NCBI GenBank assembly: GCA_001897355.1
Contig: MKST01000001.1
Coordinates: 271,756 to 334,524, forward strand
Source: Solirubrobacterales bacterium 67-14
Lineage (GTDB): Bacteria; Actinomycetota; Thermoleophilia; Solirubrobacterales; 70-9
Length of the DNA stretch: 62,769 nt
Reading direction: 5' to 3'
The translations under genes were made by a program, and so were the position numbers. Shown here piece after piece: positions 52,955 through 60,750 of the stretch. The notes beneath the pieces were generated by a model. It had not been told where the DNA came from and searched no databases. It saw only the letters and a program-made list of their open reading frames with translations. Each line of letters opens with the position of its first letter. The stretch's first letter is position 1.

Positions 52955-53170
52955 TCAGGTCGTGTGGCAGTCGTTCGCGCAGTAGTAGCAGCCGTTTGAA
53001 TCGCTGAAGTAGCTCTTAGCGTTGGTAACGGCTTCTCGACAAGACGGATGCCAACCCAAGTCGATCCGGTTTACGGCGGCCGGTAGGCACCCCTTGTTAG
53101 ATGCTAGATCGTGGACCTCGTGGTCACCTGAACCTGGTTGGGCGTTTACATTGACGCAATAGGTGGGCAT
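52955..53170 (-). CDS. Small Cys/His-rich protein (71 aa)
   Basis: A strong AAGGAGG ribosome-binding site at ideal spacing supports the ATG at 53170. The product has Cys5, Cys28, Cys44 and a C-terminal CYYCANDCHTT, plus GDHEVHD and GWHPSC, which together suggest a bound zinc or iron site. Small proteins of this style (N-terminal YCVN..., C-terminal C-x-x-C-x-x-x-CHT) occur widely beside island genes. It lies 33 bp upstream of the DUF6119-like gene on the same strand and is probably co-expressed with it. Confidence 0.7.
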   Translation of the reverse strand: MPTYCVNVNAQPGSGDHEVHDLASNKGCLPAAVNRIDLGWHPSCREAVTNAKSYFSDSNGCYYCANDCHTT

Positions 53171-53325
53171 TCGAAACCTCCTTGATTCGTTCCTGCCACA
53201 TGGACACCCATGTTACGCGGTCTTACGAGATCTGGGAAATTTGGATCTTTTGCCACACGACTGGGCGAGAACGCTCACAGAGGGGATCTCTCGCTCGGTA
53301 TCCCGAGCGCCTATGTCCTGGGAAG

Positions 53326-53511
53326 ATGAACGAACGACGTCAGTGTCCCTTCGAGAACTGGACAGCCTTCGCGAGTTCAGGGCCTCCGAGAGCGCAGAAC
53401 TGGCATGGAGGTGGGATGGACTATCTGGCCGAGCGCAAAGAGGTCAACTGCCGAGATAGGGTATCTCCTTACAAGGCTGATCCCAACAAACTAGTTCGGT
53501 CAAGACCTTGA
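53326..53511 (+). CDS. Possible small ORF in 53171-53599 gap
   Basis: The 429-bp gap contains one protein-like plus-strand frame, 61 codons from ATG 53326 (ERRQCPFENWTAFASSG..., then GMDYLAERKEVNC). It has two Cys and several Trp. GGGAAG lies too close to the ATG to be a good ribosome-binding site. It may be a real small gene or a decayed one. Confidence 0.25.
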   Translation: MNERRQCPFENWTAFASSGPPRAQNWHGGGMDYLAERKEVNCRDRVSPYKADPNKLVRSRP

Positions 53512-53599
53512 GATTGGTTTCCAGTCCGGTGGTTTATCAGGATCGAAGATCAGTCCATTCAACTGGCGTTGCAACTTGTGCGTTTCATCATCCCTTAGC

Positions 53600-54130
53600 T
53601 CACGGTTGATCTCGAAGAGTGTCGATTTCTTCAACTGAGGCGATGGCCGATTCCAGGGAAATGTGAGGCTTGACTTCCGTTAGTTCCGTTGCGCGCGATC
53701 CAACGTCGGCTCCGGGGTTTTTCTTCGTTACCCACATCGCGGTGGCGAGACGTTCGAGGTCCTTGACATTTCGATCCGAAAGCTTTTCTGCAATCCAGTC
53801 GAGAGATTCCTCGTATCGACGGATCGCTTTCGAGAAGGTTGCTTCAAGCGATTTTCCGACATCAGTCGCGCTCAGCTTTGGGCCGTACCTGGGGTTAGGG
53901 GTGAATCGGTCTATAAAGCCGTCGTCCACAAGCTCCGAGAGCTCATCTCTCAACTCAAACGAGAACGGGCCGTGTTTGTAGAGGATAAAGCGGAAGTCAA
54001 AGTCGACGTCACGAAGTTGCGTGAGGAGATAAGCGGCTTTCTGCACATGAGTTTCTCCGCTCCAACTACCGCTACTCCCCAAACGGTCAATCAGTCCAAC
54101 CAAGACCGCGTCCTGGACTTGCTTGTTCAT
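53600..54130 (-). CDS. Partner protein of the HD-domain gene (SocA/Panacea-like?)
   Basis: The 176-residue protein has an N-terminal helical region with ETHVQKAAYLLTQL, then FRFILYKHGPFSFELRDELSELVDDGFI. This is reminiscent of SocA/Panacea-type antitoxin or phage-associated proteins (helix, then Y-x-x-GP...L-R-x-x-L), but the match is partial. Its ATG overlaps the HD gene stop by 4 bp, so the two proteins are made from one transcript in close stoichiometry. An inhibitor or adaptor for the HD enzyme is a reasonable guess. Confidence 0.55.
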   Translation of the reverse strand: MNKQVQDAVLVGLIDRLGSSGSWSGETHVQKAAYLLTQLRDVDFDFRFILYKHGPFSFELRDELSELVDDGFIDRFTPNPRYGPKLSATDVGKSLEATFSKAIRRYEESLDWIAEKLSDRNVKDLERLATAMWVTKKNPGADVGSRATELTEVKPHISLESAIASVEEIDTLRDQP

Positions 54131-55539
54131 TGCGGAACCTCGCTTTCTACTTCTTGAACCAGTTTTTCCCTTGATTCAGTTAAGATTTGCTCTCTGTTTT
54201 TCTTGAGCCAATCAGCAACGTCATCCCTGATTCCTGCGTCGGCCAACACAAACTCATCCGGAGATTCCGGCATCCGTCGCAATACATCGGAGAGTCCCGT
54301 AGACCAGGAACTCCCGTAGTCGCTCCCTTCACGAACCCAGACGGGGAACTCGGGTGGAAGTTTCCGGCTGGGGGGCGCCCCATGCGCGATCATGTCCGGC
54401 CCATACCTCTCTTTCGCTGCTTCGACCAATGCTTGGACATTTGCTGATGTGTCTCCATCGAATTCCGAGGAGTTCGCGTCACTTGCAAGCTTCTTGGCTT
54501 GCTTTTCGTAGGCAGACTTGAAGTGATCCCGAAACACGATTCTGCGCGCGGGCTCATGACCCGGCAGTGCTGAGTCTGCGGCGGCTTGCTTGATCGCCAG
54601 GAGCACGTCCGAATCATCTCTGCCTAGATGTTCGTCCACGTCCGTCGGAAAATGTCCATCGGGTAACCAAGCCTTCAGGAAATCTTTCAGGTGCTCGTTG
54701 TATGCCAGTCGAGTGGGGTGGTGATAGACCTGGCTAAACATGAAGTAGCGGGCGAGCAGAAGCTGCTCGGCTGATTGCAGCCCACCCCGTTCGCATCCGA
54801 GAACTGGGTCGGCACTGCCGCCGTTTTCTTCCCCCTCTTCTCTCGCGGGTTCTGGCATCACTCGAAGCGTCCCAAGAAGACGTTCCAAGTCGAAATGTCC
54901 GTATTGGACGCCGGAATGAAGAGAATCCCGAAGTAGGTAGTCCATGCGGTCTGCCCCGAACGAATCACCAACGATTATCTCGGCAAGAATGGCTTCCCAC
55001 GCATTAAAAGAGACACCGAGTCCCATCTTCTCCGCTTTTCTCGGCCCCACAGCGATTTTCCCGACTTGGTCGGGCCGAAGAGGCGGAGACAGGCGATCAA
55101 AAATCTCCGTCATTGCGTCCGAGTGGACGATGTCCCAGGTAAGACGCTCATGATCCGTATCTTCAGGCAGTAGTTCCTTTTCCGCGGCGTGGGAGAACGG
55201 AAGGTGGCCCATGTCGTGGCAAAGTGCGGCCATTCTCACTACCGCCCTCCAGTAGCCGAAATCGGATTGAGACTGCTCAGGGATCGTCTCCCTAACCGAG
55301 TCAGAGATCTTGTCTGGCCTAGTGATGGTGTCGAAAACGCGACCCGTGAGGTGCATGACCCCGAGGGAATGCTCAAACCTCTTGTGAGAGGCACCAGGGT
55401 AGACCTCGTAGGTGAGGGCGAGTTGGTGGATGTGTCGAAGCCGTTGAAAAGGAGCGCTGTCGACGACTGTTCGCTCATCGTCATCGTAAGAAACGAAGCC
55501 ATGAACGGCGTCGCGGACTTCGTGGATCCGTTTGGCCAT
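54127..55539 (-). CDS. HD-domain phosphohydrolase, SAMHD1/dGTPase-like
   Basis: The 470-residue protein carries the HD metal site: His in RFEHSLGVMHL (about residue 56), HD in ALCHDMGHLPFSH (about 110) and Asp in FGADRMDYLLRDS (about 200). This is the order seen in dNTP triphosphohydrolases and SAMHD1-like proteins. Such enzymes can deplete dNTPs and block phage replication. The C-terminal half (FMFSQVYHHPTRLAY... onward) is conserved in the family up to about residue 300, then diverges. It starts a two-gene unit with the 53600 gene. Confidence 0.8.
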   Translation of the reverse strand: MAKRIHEVRDAVHGFVSYDDDERTVVDSAPFQRLRHIHQLALTYEVYPGASHKRFEHSLGVMHLTGRVFDTITRPDKISDSVRETIPEQSQSDFGYWRAVVRMAALCHDMGHLPFSHAAEKELLPEDTDHERLTWDIVHSDAMTEIFDRLSPPLRPDQVGKIAVGPRKAEKMGLGVSFNAWEAILAEIIVGDSFGADRMDYLLRDSLHSGVQYGHFDLERLLGTLRVMPEPAREEGEENGGSADPVLGCERGGLQSAEQLLLARYFMFSQVYHHPTRLAYNEHLKDFLKAWLPDGHFPTDVDEHLGRDDSDVLLAIKQAAADSALPGHEPARRIVFRDHFKSAYEKQAKKLASDANSSEFDGDTSANVQALVEAAKERYGPDMIAHGAPPSRKLPPEFPVWVREGSDYGSSWSTGLSDVLRRMPESPDEFVLADAGIRDDVADWLKKNREQILTESREKLVQEVESEVPQ

Positions 55540-55892
55540 CGACGTATTGTGCCGATTCCACAGGACGAACTAGAGGCAAGACGAACATACGTTCGCAGCC
55601 TACACGCTTCAAAGGTCGTCCAAAGTGCCGGTCTGGAATATGAAGGTGGTCGAGTATGGGAGGCCGGGTAATTTTGCGGACTGCGCGCGAATTGCGGTAA
55701 CGGCCCCTTTCTGGTCAGGCGAGTATCCCTCGGCTAACGGCCGAGATTTTGGCTACTGGCTAGCGCGATGGTCCGACTTCGGGATGCCAGGTAACCGCCT
55801 CCAAGTCGGTCCTTACTCCTCGAGTTGGACCAAATGTCCCACTGTTCCCAGGCCGCTGTCGACCGTCCGGTTCTTCCCGTCGACGGGAAAAG
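55540..55892 (+). other. Gap without a convincing gene
   Basis: This 353-bp stretch probably holds the promoter of the HD unit. A plus-strand frame (55625-55909) is open but lacks a ribosome-binding site and overlaps the end of the next minus-strand gene. I see no repeat or RNA gene. Confidence 0.4.
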
Positions 55893-56678
55893 TCAGATTT
55901 CTTCGATGATCGAGGCACGCTTTTCTTCGTACTCGGACGTCGAGATCAGCCCTGATTCGAAGAGTTTGGTCAGCTTCTCGAGTCGCTGACGTTCGTCTCC
56001 TTGCCAAGGGGGCTCGGATTCAGGATCGTTTGGTTCTTTCTGGAGCCTCTTGGCGGCGAGGTTTGCTTCGAGGGCCACTTGTCGCATGGCACCGGGGTCG
56101 GTGAGGTTGGGGTCGAGTTCGATGATTTTGGCCCAGTCTTCTTGTTCGATCGTGAAGAAGAGGCGTCGGGAGTCGTGGACCTGTGTCTTTTGGAAGACAA
56201 GTCCGGGGATGAGCGCTGATCCTGGGAGGACGGATCCGAGAGCCATTCTGGTGAGCGTGGGTCGACTGGTTGTGGAGAGTTGCCCTTCGGTCATCACCTC
56301 GGCATGGGTGCCTGGAGACATGAGGCGCACAACGGTTCCTCCCTGCTGGGGAGGATCGAAGACAATGATCCGGTCTTCCCAGATGTAGGTGGTGTCGGCG
56401 AATCCGATCAGGTTCGATTTTCGGATCAAGCGTTGGTGCGTGAGCCTTTCAATCTCCTTCTCAAGGATTTGGAGGGGATTCCAGCTGTGGTTCGAGTGGG
56501 GTGAATCCGCGAGATTGAATGCTTCGGCCAAGGCGGTCTCTTCGGCTTCGATGTCACCTTCTCTTGCGGCGGTCTTGGCTGCTTCCAGCTTCTTGAAGAT
56601 CAAGCTTCGAGTTTCGGAGCGGATGCGTTCGACTCTCTCTCGTTCCGCGGTTCTAGCGTCGTTGGAAAAGAAGCCCAC
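55893..56678 (-). CDS. SHOCT-domain protein
   Basis: The 261-residue protein has a helical N-terminal segment, a middle domain (residues about 80-170) with a beta-rich PH-like pattern (NLIGFADTTYIWEDRIIVFDP, in part), and a C-terminal SHOCT motif (RLEKLTKLFESGLISTSEYEEKRASII) typical of short membrane- or oligomer-associated modules. No transmembrane helix is present. Similar proteins are common accessory genes of actinobacterial elements with unknown roles. The ATG at 56678 begins the sequence MGFF, as in many relatives. Confidence 0.7.
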   Translation of the reverse strand: MGFFSNDARTAERERVERIRSETRSLIFKKLEAAKTAAREGDIEAEETALAEAFNLADSPHSNHSWNPLQILEKEIERLTHQRLIRKSNLIGFADTTYIWEDRIIVFDPPQQGGTVVRLMSPGTHAEVMTEGQLSTTSRPTLTRMALGSVLPGSALIPGLVFQKTQVHDSRRLFFTIEQEDWAKIIELDPNLTDPGAMRQVALEANLAAKRLQKEPNDPESEPPWQGDERQRLEKLTKLFESGLISTSEYEEKRASIIEEI

Positions 56679-56731
56679 GGCTCAGAGTTCCTTGACCGTC
56701 GGTGTCACGGATATGCGAAGCCGAGCCATGG

Positions 56732-57202
56732 CTATCCCCAGCCGATCGGTGGGAGCGGTTTTTCAAGTTTCCAGTCGTCGTCTTCCAGGACCAGATGTGC
56801 GGTTTCCGCCGCGAATCCCTCCGGGTGGACCTTGGCTTGAGCTTCCTCGCCGCGGACCTCCACCGAGTCGACCTTGGCGAATTTCATTTTTTGGAAGATT
56901 GGTTCTTCACCCAGGTAGCGGTTGGTTATGCCGTCTTCGCAAGTCGCCTCTCTTTCGGTGGCTTTCACACCGCCAGACCCGAGGTATCCGTGCTTCTTGG
57001 CTGCGGTGTTTTGGGCGGTGGGAGTGAGAAGTGAGCAGGCGGTTGGTCCGTCTTTGTCTGCGACGGCCGTGTTGTACTGCTCGATCACGGCAACGATCTG
57101 GTCCTCGTCGGAGACATCGTCCGTATCTGAGCCGCCACATCCGCCGACGAGAATTACCGACGCAACGGCCACACAGGCTGCTCCCGATCTCATCTTCCCC
57201 AT
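56732..57202 (-). CDS. Small lipoprotein
   Basis: The ATG at 57202 follows AAAGGA, giving 156 residues with a lipoprotein signal (CVAVASVILVGGC, lipobox Cys about residue 21). The mature part resembles NTF2-like secreted domains: VIEQYNTAVADKDGPTACSLL, a conserved-looking Cys pair, and a closing WKLEKPL strand. Actinobacterial proteins of this form are exported and anchored to the membrane, with unknown ligands. It is divergent from the XRE regulator at 57335, which may control it. Confidence 0.7.
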   Translation of the reverse strand: MGKMRSGAACVAVASVILVGGCGGSDTDDVSDEDQIVAVIEQYNTAVADKDGPTACSLLTPTAQNTAAKKHGYLGSGGVKATEREATCEDGITNRYLGEEPIFQKMKFAKVDSVEVRGEEAQAKVHPEGFAAETAHLVLEDDDWKLEKPLPPIGWG

Positions 57203-57288
57203 GGGCTTCCTTTCTGGATCCGAGCGACGCTCACCACGGAGCGCCCTTGCTCGATTTGCTGTCCGCGAACATATACCGGAAATGAATC

Positions 57289-57313
57289 GTTTTGTCTGTA
57301 GATGTTTTGTCTG
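57289..57313 (+). promoter_or_regulatory. Tandem GTTTTGTCTG repeats in a divergent promoter
   Basis: Two exact 10-bp direct repeats (57289-57298 and 57304-57313) lie 15 bp apart between the lipoprotein and XRE genes. They probably bind the XRE protein. Their position favours the GTG at 57335 over the ATG at 57302 as that gene's start. Confidence 0.5.
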
Positions 57314-57334
57314 CGCCCACGGATCATCCCGGGC

Positions 57335-57547
57335 GTGGGCGTCCAGCAGACATTCGCGGCGAACCTCCGTCGCCACCGCAAAGAGTTGGGCGTCTCACAA
57401 GAAGAGCTCGGCGACCTGGCCGATCTTCACCGCACCGAGATCAGCTTGCTCGAACGAGCCGAGCGCGACCCGAGGTTGACCACAATTGTGAAGTTGGCAC
57501 GGGTTCTCGGGATCACTCCGTCGGAGTTGATCCGAGACATCACTTGA
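57335..57547 (+). CDS. XRE-family helix-turn-helix regulator
   Basis: The protein of about 70 residues is a single HTH_3 domain: FAANLRRHRKELGVSQEELGDLADLHRTEISLLERAERDPRLTTIVKLARVLGIT (shown here in pieces of the frame; recognition helix HRTEISLLER). The GTG at 57335 gives the usual short N-terminus; an ATG at 57302 would add 11 residues but overlaps the operator repeats. It likely represses its own and the divergent lipoprotein promoter through the GTTTTGTCTG repeats. Confidence 0.8.
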   Translation: MGVQQTFAANLRRHRKELGVSQEELGDLADLHRTEISLLERAERDPRLTTIVKLARVLGITPSELIRDIT

Positions 57548-57566
57548 ACTACCGGCAACCCAGTGG

Positions 57567-58331
57567 TCAGATCAGTTCTCTACGTCTCTTCTGGAGCTGT
57601 CCGGGTTTCGCGGTTTTCCGGCCTCGGTAAGTGGCCCTCTGCGGGCCGCGTTGGAGTAGCTGGGCATCGGTTTCGTCGGACTTGAAGATCTCCACCGAAC
57701 GTGTCCACAAGTCGACTGATCCCTTTGAGCCAAGTTCTCTCACTGCGCAGTTGATCGCGCTTGTCCAGCGACCTGGGTTCTCTTCGGCGCCGGGTGGCCC
57801 GATGCGTTTCATGGCCTTGTTGATCGGTGAAGTTCTGGCGAAGGCTTCTTGCGTGCCTTCAACGTCCGCCGCGTCGAGAACGGGTGCAGACACGTACTCG
57901 GTGAAGCCGATGTGCTCCGCATTTCTGAGTCGCTCACTGGTCCACCTGATCGGTCGTTGACCTCGTAGCTCAGGCAGGTACTCAACTCTTACTCCGGCCC
58001 CGAACGGACTCAGCCATCCGGCCAGGCAGTCTGTCCAGTGGATCCTCTTTGGAGACACGCGACGGTAGAACGCCCCGTCCCTGTAGATCGGCATGGCGAG
58101 TCTTTCGTCGTAGATCACGCTTGCGCGCCTGAGTTTGTGAGTGATCAGAAGGCCGGTCGCTTCGAGGTTCTTGGCCGCGCGGCGTACGGCGACGTTCTGA
58201 GCGCGGGTTCCACCTTCGACTCTGATCGGGATGCCGGTCCGCTGGCCGATGACGCCACAGTCAAGGAGCAACCCTCGCTCCCACTTACCGAGGCGCTTGC
58301 CTTTGAGGTCGATCAGGCTGCTCTCAAGCAT
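57567..58331 (-). CDS. Element protein of unknown function, possible winged helix
   Basis: The 254-residue basic protein has an N-terminal region (VAVRRAAKNLEATGLLITHKL) like the recognition helix and wing of a winged-helix protein. The middle contains several Trp, and the end is strongly basic (RKTAKPGQLQKRRREL). This composition would suit a DNA-binding or replication/partition protein, but no family is recognised. It overlaps the upstream RHH gene by 8 bp and is the last gene before the att site at 58830. Confidence 0.5.
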   Translation of the reverse strand: MLESSLIDLKGKRLGKWERGLLLDCGVIGQRTGIPIRVEGGTRAQNVAVRRAAKNLEATGLLITHKLRRASVIYDERLAMPIYRDGAFYRRVSPKRIHWTDCLAGWLSPFGAGVRVEYLPELRGQRPIRWTSERLRNAEHIGFTEYVSAPVLDAADVEGTQEAFARTSPINKAMKRIGPPGAEENPGRWTSAINCAVRELGSKGSVDLWTRSVEIFKSDETDAQLLQRGPQRATYRGRKTAKPGQLQKRRRELI

Positions 58332-58689
58332 CGCGACCGAGCTCCTTCAGGTCGACCATCTCGAACACGCCCGCGGCCTTGAGTCGAGCCTCCGACTCGG
58401 CAACAATTGACTTGGCCCGGGCAACGTCTCGCGCGGCCATGTCAACGAGTCGTGCCTCGATCCGCTCGTCTCGGGCAACAACAGGTGCGTCTGTGCATGT
58501 CGAGTACTCCGCGAAGCGGGAAGGGAGGTCCATCACGAGCTGTCCATCGATTGTCGCTTCGACGATCTCGTTGAGGAGGGTGGAGCGCGTCACACCGCGT
58601 AGCTCTGCGATTTGCTCGAATTTGAAAAGAGTGCTCGGTGAGAGCTTGACCGTCACCGGCACTGTCCTGGATTCGCTTGTCAGGTCCAT
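58324..58689 (-). CDS. Ribbon-helix-helix-like regulator
   Basis: The ATG at 58689 gives 121 residues. The segment VPVTVKLSPSTLFKFEQIAELRGVTRSTLLNEIVEA (strand, helix, turn, helix; quoted by its ends) is typical of RHH/CopG DNA-binding domains. It is followed by an acidic helical tail. It overlaps the 57567 gene by 8 bp, so the pair probably forms an operon for element maintenance or regulation. The start is the first ATG that keeps the RHH domain near the N-terminus; no strong ribosome-binding site is visible. Confidence 0.6.
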   Translation of the reverse strand: MDLTSESRTVPVTVKLSPSTLFKFEQIAELRGVTRSTLLNEIVEATIDGQLVMDLPSRFAEYSTCTDAPVVARDERIEARLVDMAARDVARAKSIVAESEARLKAAGVFEMVDLKELGRDA

Positions 58690-58829
58690 GGCAACAGGTG
58701 TACCACGACGATCGCCAATTCCCATCGAAGTACTTTTTGGCTCTGCCCGAAGCCAGGCAAAGGCCCAGGACCTCAAACCAATCGGACAAAGAGTGGCTCA
58801 ACCAAGCCGAAAAGAAAGCTAGACGACGG

Positions 58830-58871
58830 CTACGAAACCAAAGGTCACAGGTTCGAATCCTGTCGGGCGCG
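58830..58871 (+). repeat. att core, copy 2
   Basis: 42 bp identical to the 3' half of tRNA-Arg at 46124-46165, joining the right end of unit 1 to the left end of unit 2. It lacks the tRNA 5' half, so it is not a gene. Confidence 0.85.
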
Positions 58872-58934
58872 CTCTTCCTTTGGCTTGGTGCCTGTGGTCA
58901 GGTGGCGCCGCCGTCGCTGACTCGAGCTTGCCTC

Positions 58935-58952
58935 CAGGCAAACGGTCAGGCA
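58935..58952 (+). repeat. Arm-type repeat after att copy 2
   Basis: CAGGCAAACGGTCAGGCA begins 64 bp after the core and is the counterpart of 46231 and 60858. The 58872-59205 stretch holds no other convincing feature. Confidence 0.55.
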
Positions 58953-59205
58953 TACGAGTATTCGTTCTCGGTGGTTTCCGTCAGAACTCTTGGTGCGACC
59001 AGGATCTGCCTGTCGTTCTCAAATGCGCCGGACCAAACAAAATTCTTCCACATCCCTTGTGGGAGGCAAACGCCCATCACAATCGCGGAGCCGATGCCGG
59101 AAGAATCAGCAAGAGAATTCGCCCAGCCGTGGCTAGAAACGGCTTTCAGGCCTATCCGTCGGCGCTTTCTCTCGATACCGGTGGACTTGAGAAGGTGACT
59201 CGGAC

Positions 59206-59340
59206 GTGAGCCAGGACGATTTCAACACCATGTTGACCCTATTTGCTGCCCTTGTGACTATCACCGAGATGGCGGCAGCGTTGGTTATCTGCGGAGCGTT
59301 TTTCTGTGGGTTGCTGGCCGGACGTAGCTGGTACGGGTGA
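59206..59340 (+). CDS. Tiny single-span membrane protein (44 aa)
   Basis: The GTG at 59206 follows GAGAAGG. The 44-residue product is one long hydrophobic helix (LTLFAALVTITEMAAALVIC, then GAFFCGLLAG) capped by RSWYG, so it should insert in the membrane. It lies 48 bp before the Fic operator. It might be the membrane partner or antitoxin-like component of the cassette, or an unrelated small toxin; no family is recognised. Confidence 0.5.
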   Translation: MSQDDFNTMLTLFAALVTITEMAAALVICGAFFCGLLAGRSWYG

Positions 59341-59387
59341 CCCTATAGGCATGGATTCCTTGTCCAATCCAAATTGGCAACATATCC

Positions 59388-59423
59388 GGTTAGCAAAGTA
59401 AAGCGCGCTTTACTTTGCTAACC
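59388..59423 (+). promoter_or_regulatory. Perfect 36-bp palindromic operator
   Basis: GGTTAGCAAAGTAAAGCG is followed immediately by its exact complement. It lies 49 bp before the Fic start, in the promoter gap. The Fic protein ends in a winged helix, so self-repression through this site is likely. Confidence 0.7.
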
Positions 59424-59471
59424 TCGCTCTGTGGAGGACCTTATCCAAGCCGAGTTTGGGGAGCTTGAGCC

Positions 59472-60656
59472 GTGACCCCACAGCGAGTAAGCGGTGATCG
59501 AGTCCCTGTGTCGACCGAGGTCGGATCGGTAGATGCGTTCCTTCCTGCGCCTTTGCCTCCAAATCCTCCGCTTGAGGTCGACACGACTGTGCACGGCCTC
59601 CAGGCTGAGGCGATGCTGGAACTCGGTCGCCTTGACGGTTTGACCTCAAGGCTGCCGGACCCCGATCAGTTTCTCTTTGCGTTTGCCCGGAAGGAAGCGG
59701 TTCTGTCGTCGCAGATCGAAGGGACGCAGTCATCTCTGTCGGATCTGATGCTCTTCGAACGAGGGGCCGTCCCGGAGGTGCCAGCCGATGACGTCCAGGA
59801 AGCGGTCAACTATGTGCTGGCGTTGAACCACGGCCTGGACTTGATCAGGAGCGGTGTCCCGATCAGTCTCCGCTTGATTCGAGAAATGCACGGGATCCTC
59901 CTGCGAGGGGCCCGTGGCGGAGGCACTGGCGCCGGAGATTTTCGGGGGGTTCCTAACTGGATAGGAGGGATCGACCCCACGAGCGCCAGGTATGTGCCAC
60001 CACCACCCAACCTCGTCCCCGATGCCATGGGGTTCCTGGAAGCGTTCCTTCATGGCGAACCGGAGGCCTTCCCGATCTTGCTCCGGGCCGGAATGGCTCA
60101 CGCACAGTTCGAAGCGATCCACCCGTTTCTCGACGGCAATGGAAGAGTTGGACGCCTGTTGGTCACGATGATGCTCAGTTCAGAGACCGCCGATGGCCTA
60201 AAGCCAGTGCTCGGTCACCCGCTGCTGTATCTAAGCCTGTACTTGAAGAAGAACCGCACCGAGTACTACGACCGGCTTCTGCTGGTTACGGAGAAGGGCG
60301 ACTGGGAAGGTTGGATCACCTTCTTCCTGAAGGGCGTGATCGCCGTTGCGAGATCGACGATAGAAACCACCCGAAGAATTCTCACTCTCCTCGACGCCGA
60401 TCGGGAGCGGGTCGCATCTCTCGGCCGTAGGGGAGGGTCTGCGCTCCAGGTTTTCGAGGTCTTTTCTAAAGAAGTTGTGCTCAAGGTTCCCGAAATCGTG
60501 GTCAGTCTCGGCGTCTCCGAACCAACCGCCTCGAAAGCTGTCCGAATCCTTGAAGCCGAGGGGATCGTCACTGAGGTCACCGGACAGAAACGCAACCGGA
60601 TCTTTGTCTACCGAGAGTTCCTCAAGATCCTCAACGAAGGTACTGAACACGAATAA
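59472..60656 (+). CDS. Fic-domain AMP-transferase with C-terminal winged helix
   Basis: The 394-residue protein has an N-terminal Fic-N domain with the inhibitory motif SSQIEG (residues 79-84, S..E83-G84 pattern), which blocks the active site in cis. The Fic motif HPFLDGNGRVGR starts at His217 and is intact, so it can transfer AMP (or another nucleotide group) to a target protein. The C-terminal 60 residues form a winged helix (VVSLGVSEPTASKAVRILEAEGIV) linking it to DNA. It has a GTG start preceded by GGGGAG. The 36-bp palindrome upstream is its probable binding site. It is the main cargo of the mini-cassette. Confidence 0.9.
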   Translation: MTPQRVSGDRVPVSTEVGSVDAFLPAPLPPNPPLEVDTTVHGLQAEAMLELGRLDGLTSRLPDPDQFLFAFARKEAVLSSQIEGTQSSLSDLMLFERGAVPEVPADDVQEAVNYVLALNHGLDLIRSGVPISLRLIREMHGILLRGARGGGTGAGDFRGVPNWIGGIDPTSARYVPPPPNLVPDAMGFLEAFLHGEPEAFPILLRAGMAHAQFEAIHPFLDGNGRVGRLLVTMMLSSETADGLKPVLGHPLLYLSLYLKKNRTEYYDRLLLVTEKGDWEGWITFFLKGVIAVARSTIETTRRILTLLDADRERVASLGRRGGSALQVFEVFSKEVVLKVPEIVVSLGVSEPTASKAVRILEAEGIVTEVTGQKRNRIFVYREFLKILNEGTEHE

Positions 60657-60750
60657 CCTGGCCGAAACCGACAGGCAATCGGCCCAGCAGCAGTTTCAGA
60701 ACCCATCGCAGAGTGTTTATCCAAGCCAAATAAGTCGCCTGACCCGGACT

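Larger units (their letters stand above)
46124..58871 (+). mobile_element. Integrative element at tRNA-Arg (unit 1 of a tandem array)
   Basis: The unit is bounded by identical 42-bp direct repeats, the 3' half of tRNA-Arg at 46124-46165 and its copy at 58830-58871. It carries a tyrosine integrase (49758-50999), a DnaA-box cluster, regulators, and a cargo of likely defence genes. Genes inside have looser codon use and more AT than the flanking chromosome. No relaxase, FtsK-type translocase or conjugation genes are seen, so it is probably not self-transmissible. Confidence 0.8.

Noticed and set aside
55625..55909. Plus-strand ORF upstream of the HD gene
   Set aside because: No ribosome-binding site, overlaps the convergent SHOCT gene end, and no recognisable domain.
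58830..58871. Apparent second tRNA-Arg
   Set aside because: Only the part from the anticodon loop onward is present; the acceptor 5' strand and D-arm are missing, so it is an att copy. The same holds for 60751-60792.
46166..60750. Conjugation module in the element
   Set aside because: No relaxase, FtsK/TraB-type ATPase or type IV secretion gene is visible among the ORFs, so a self-transmissible element is not claimed.
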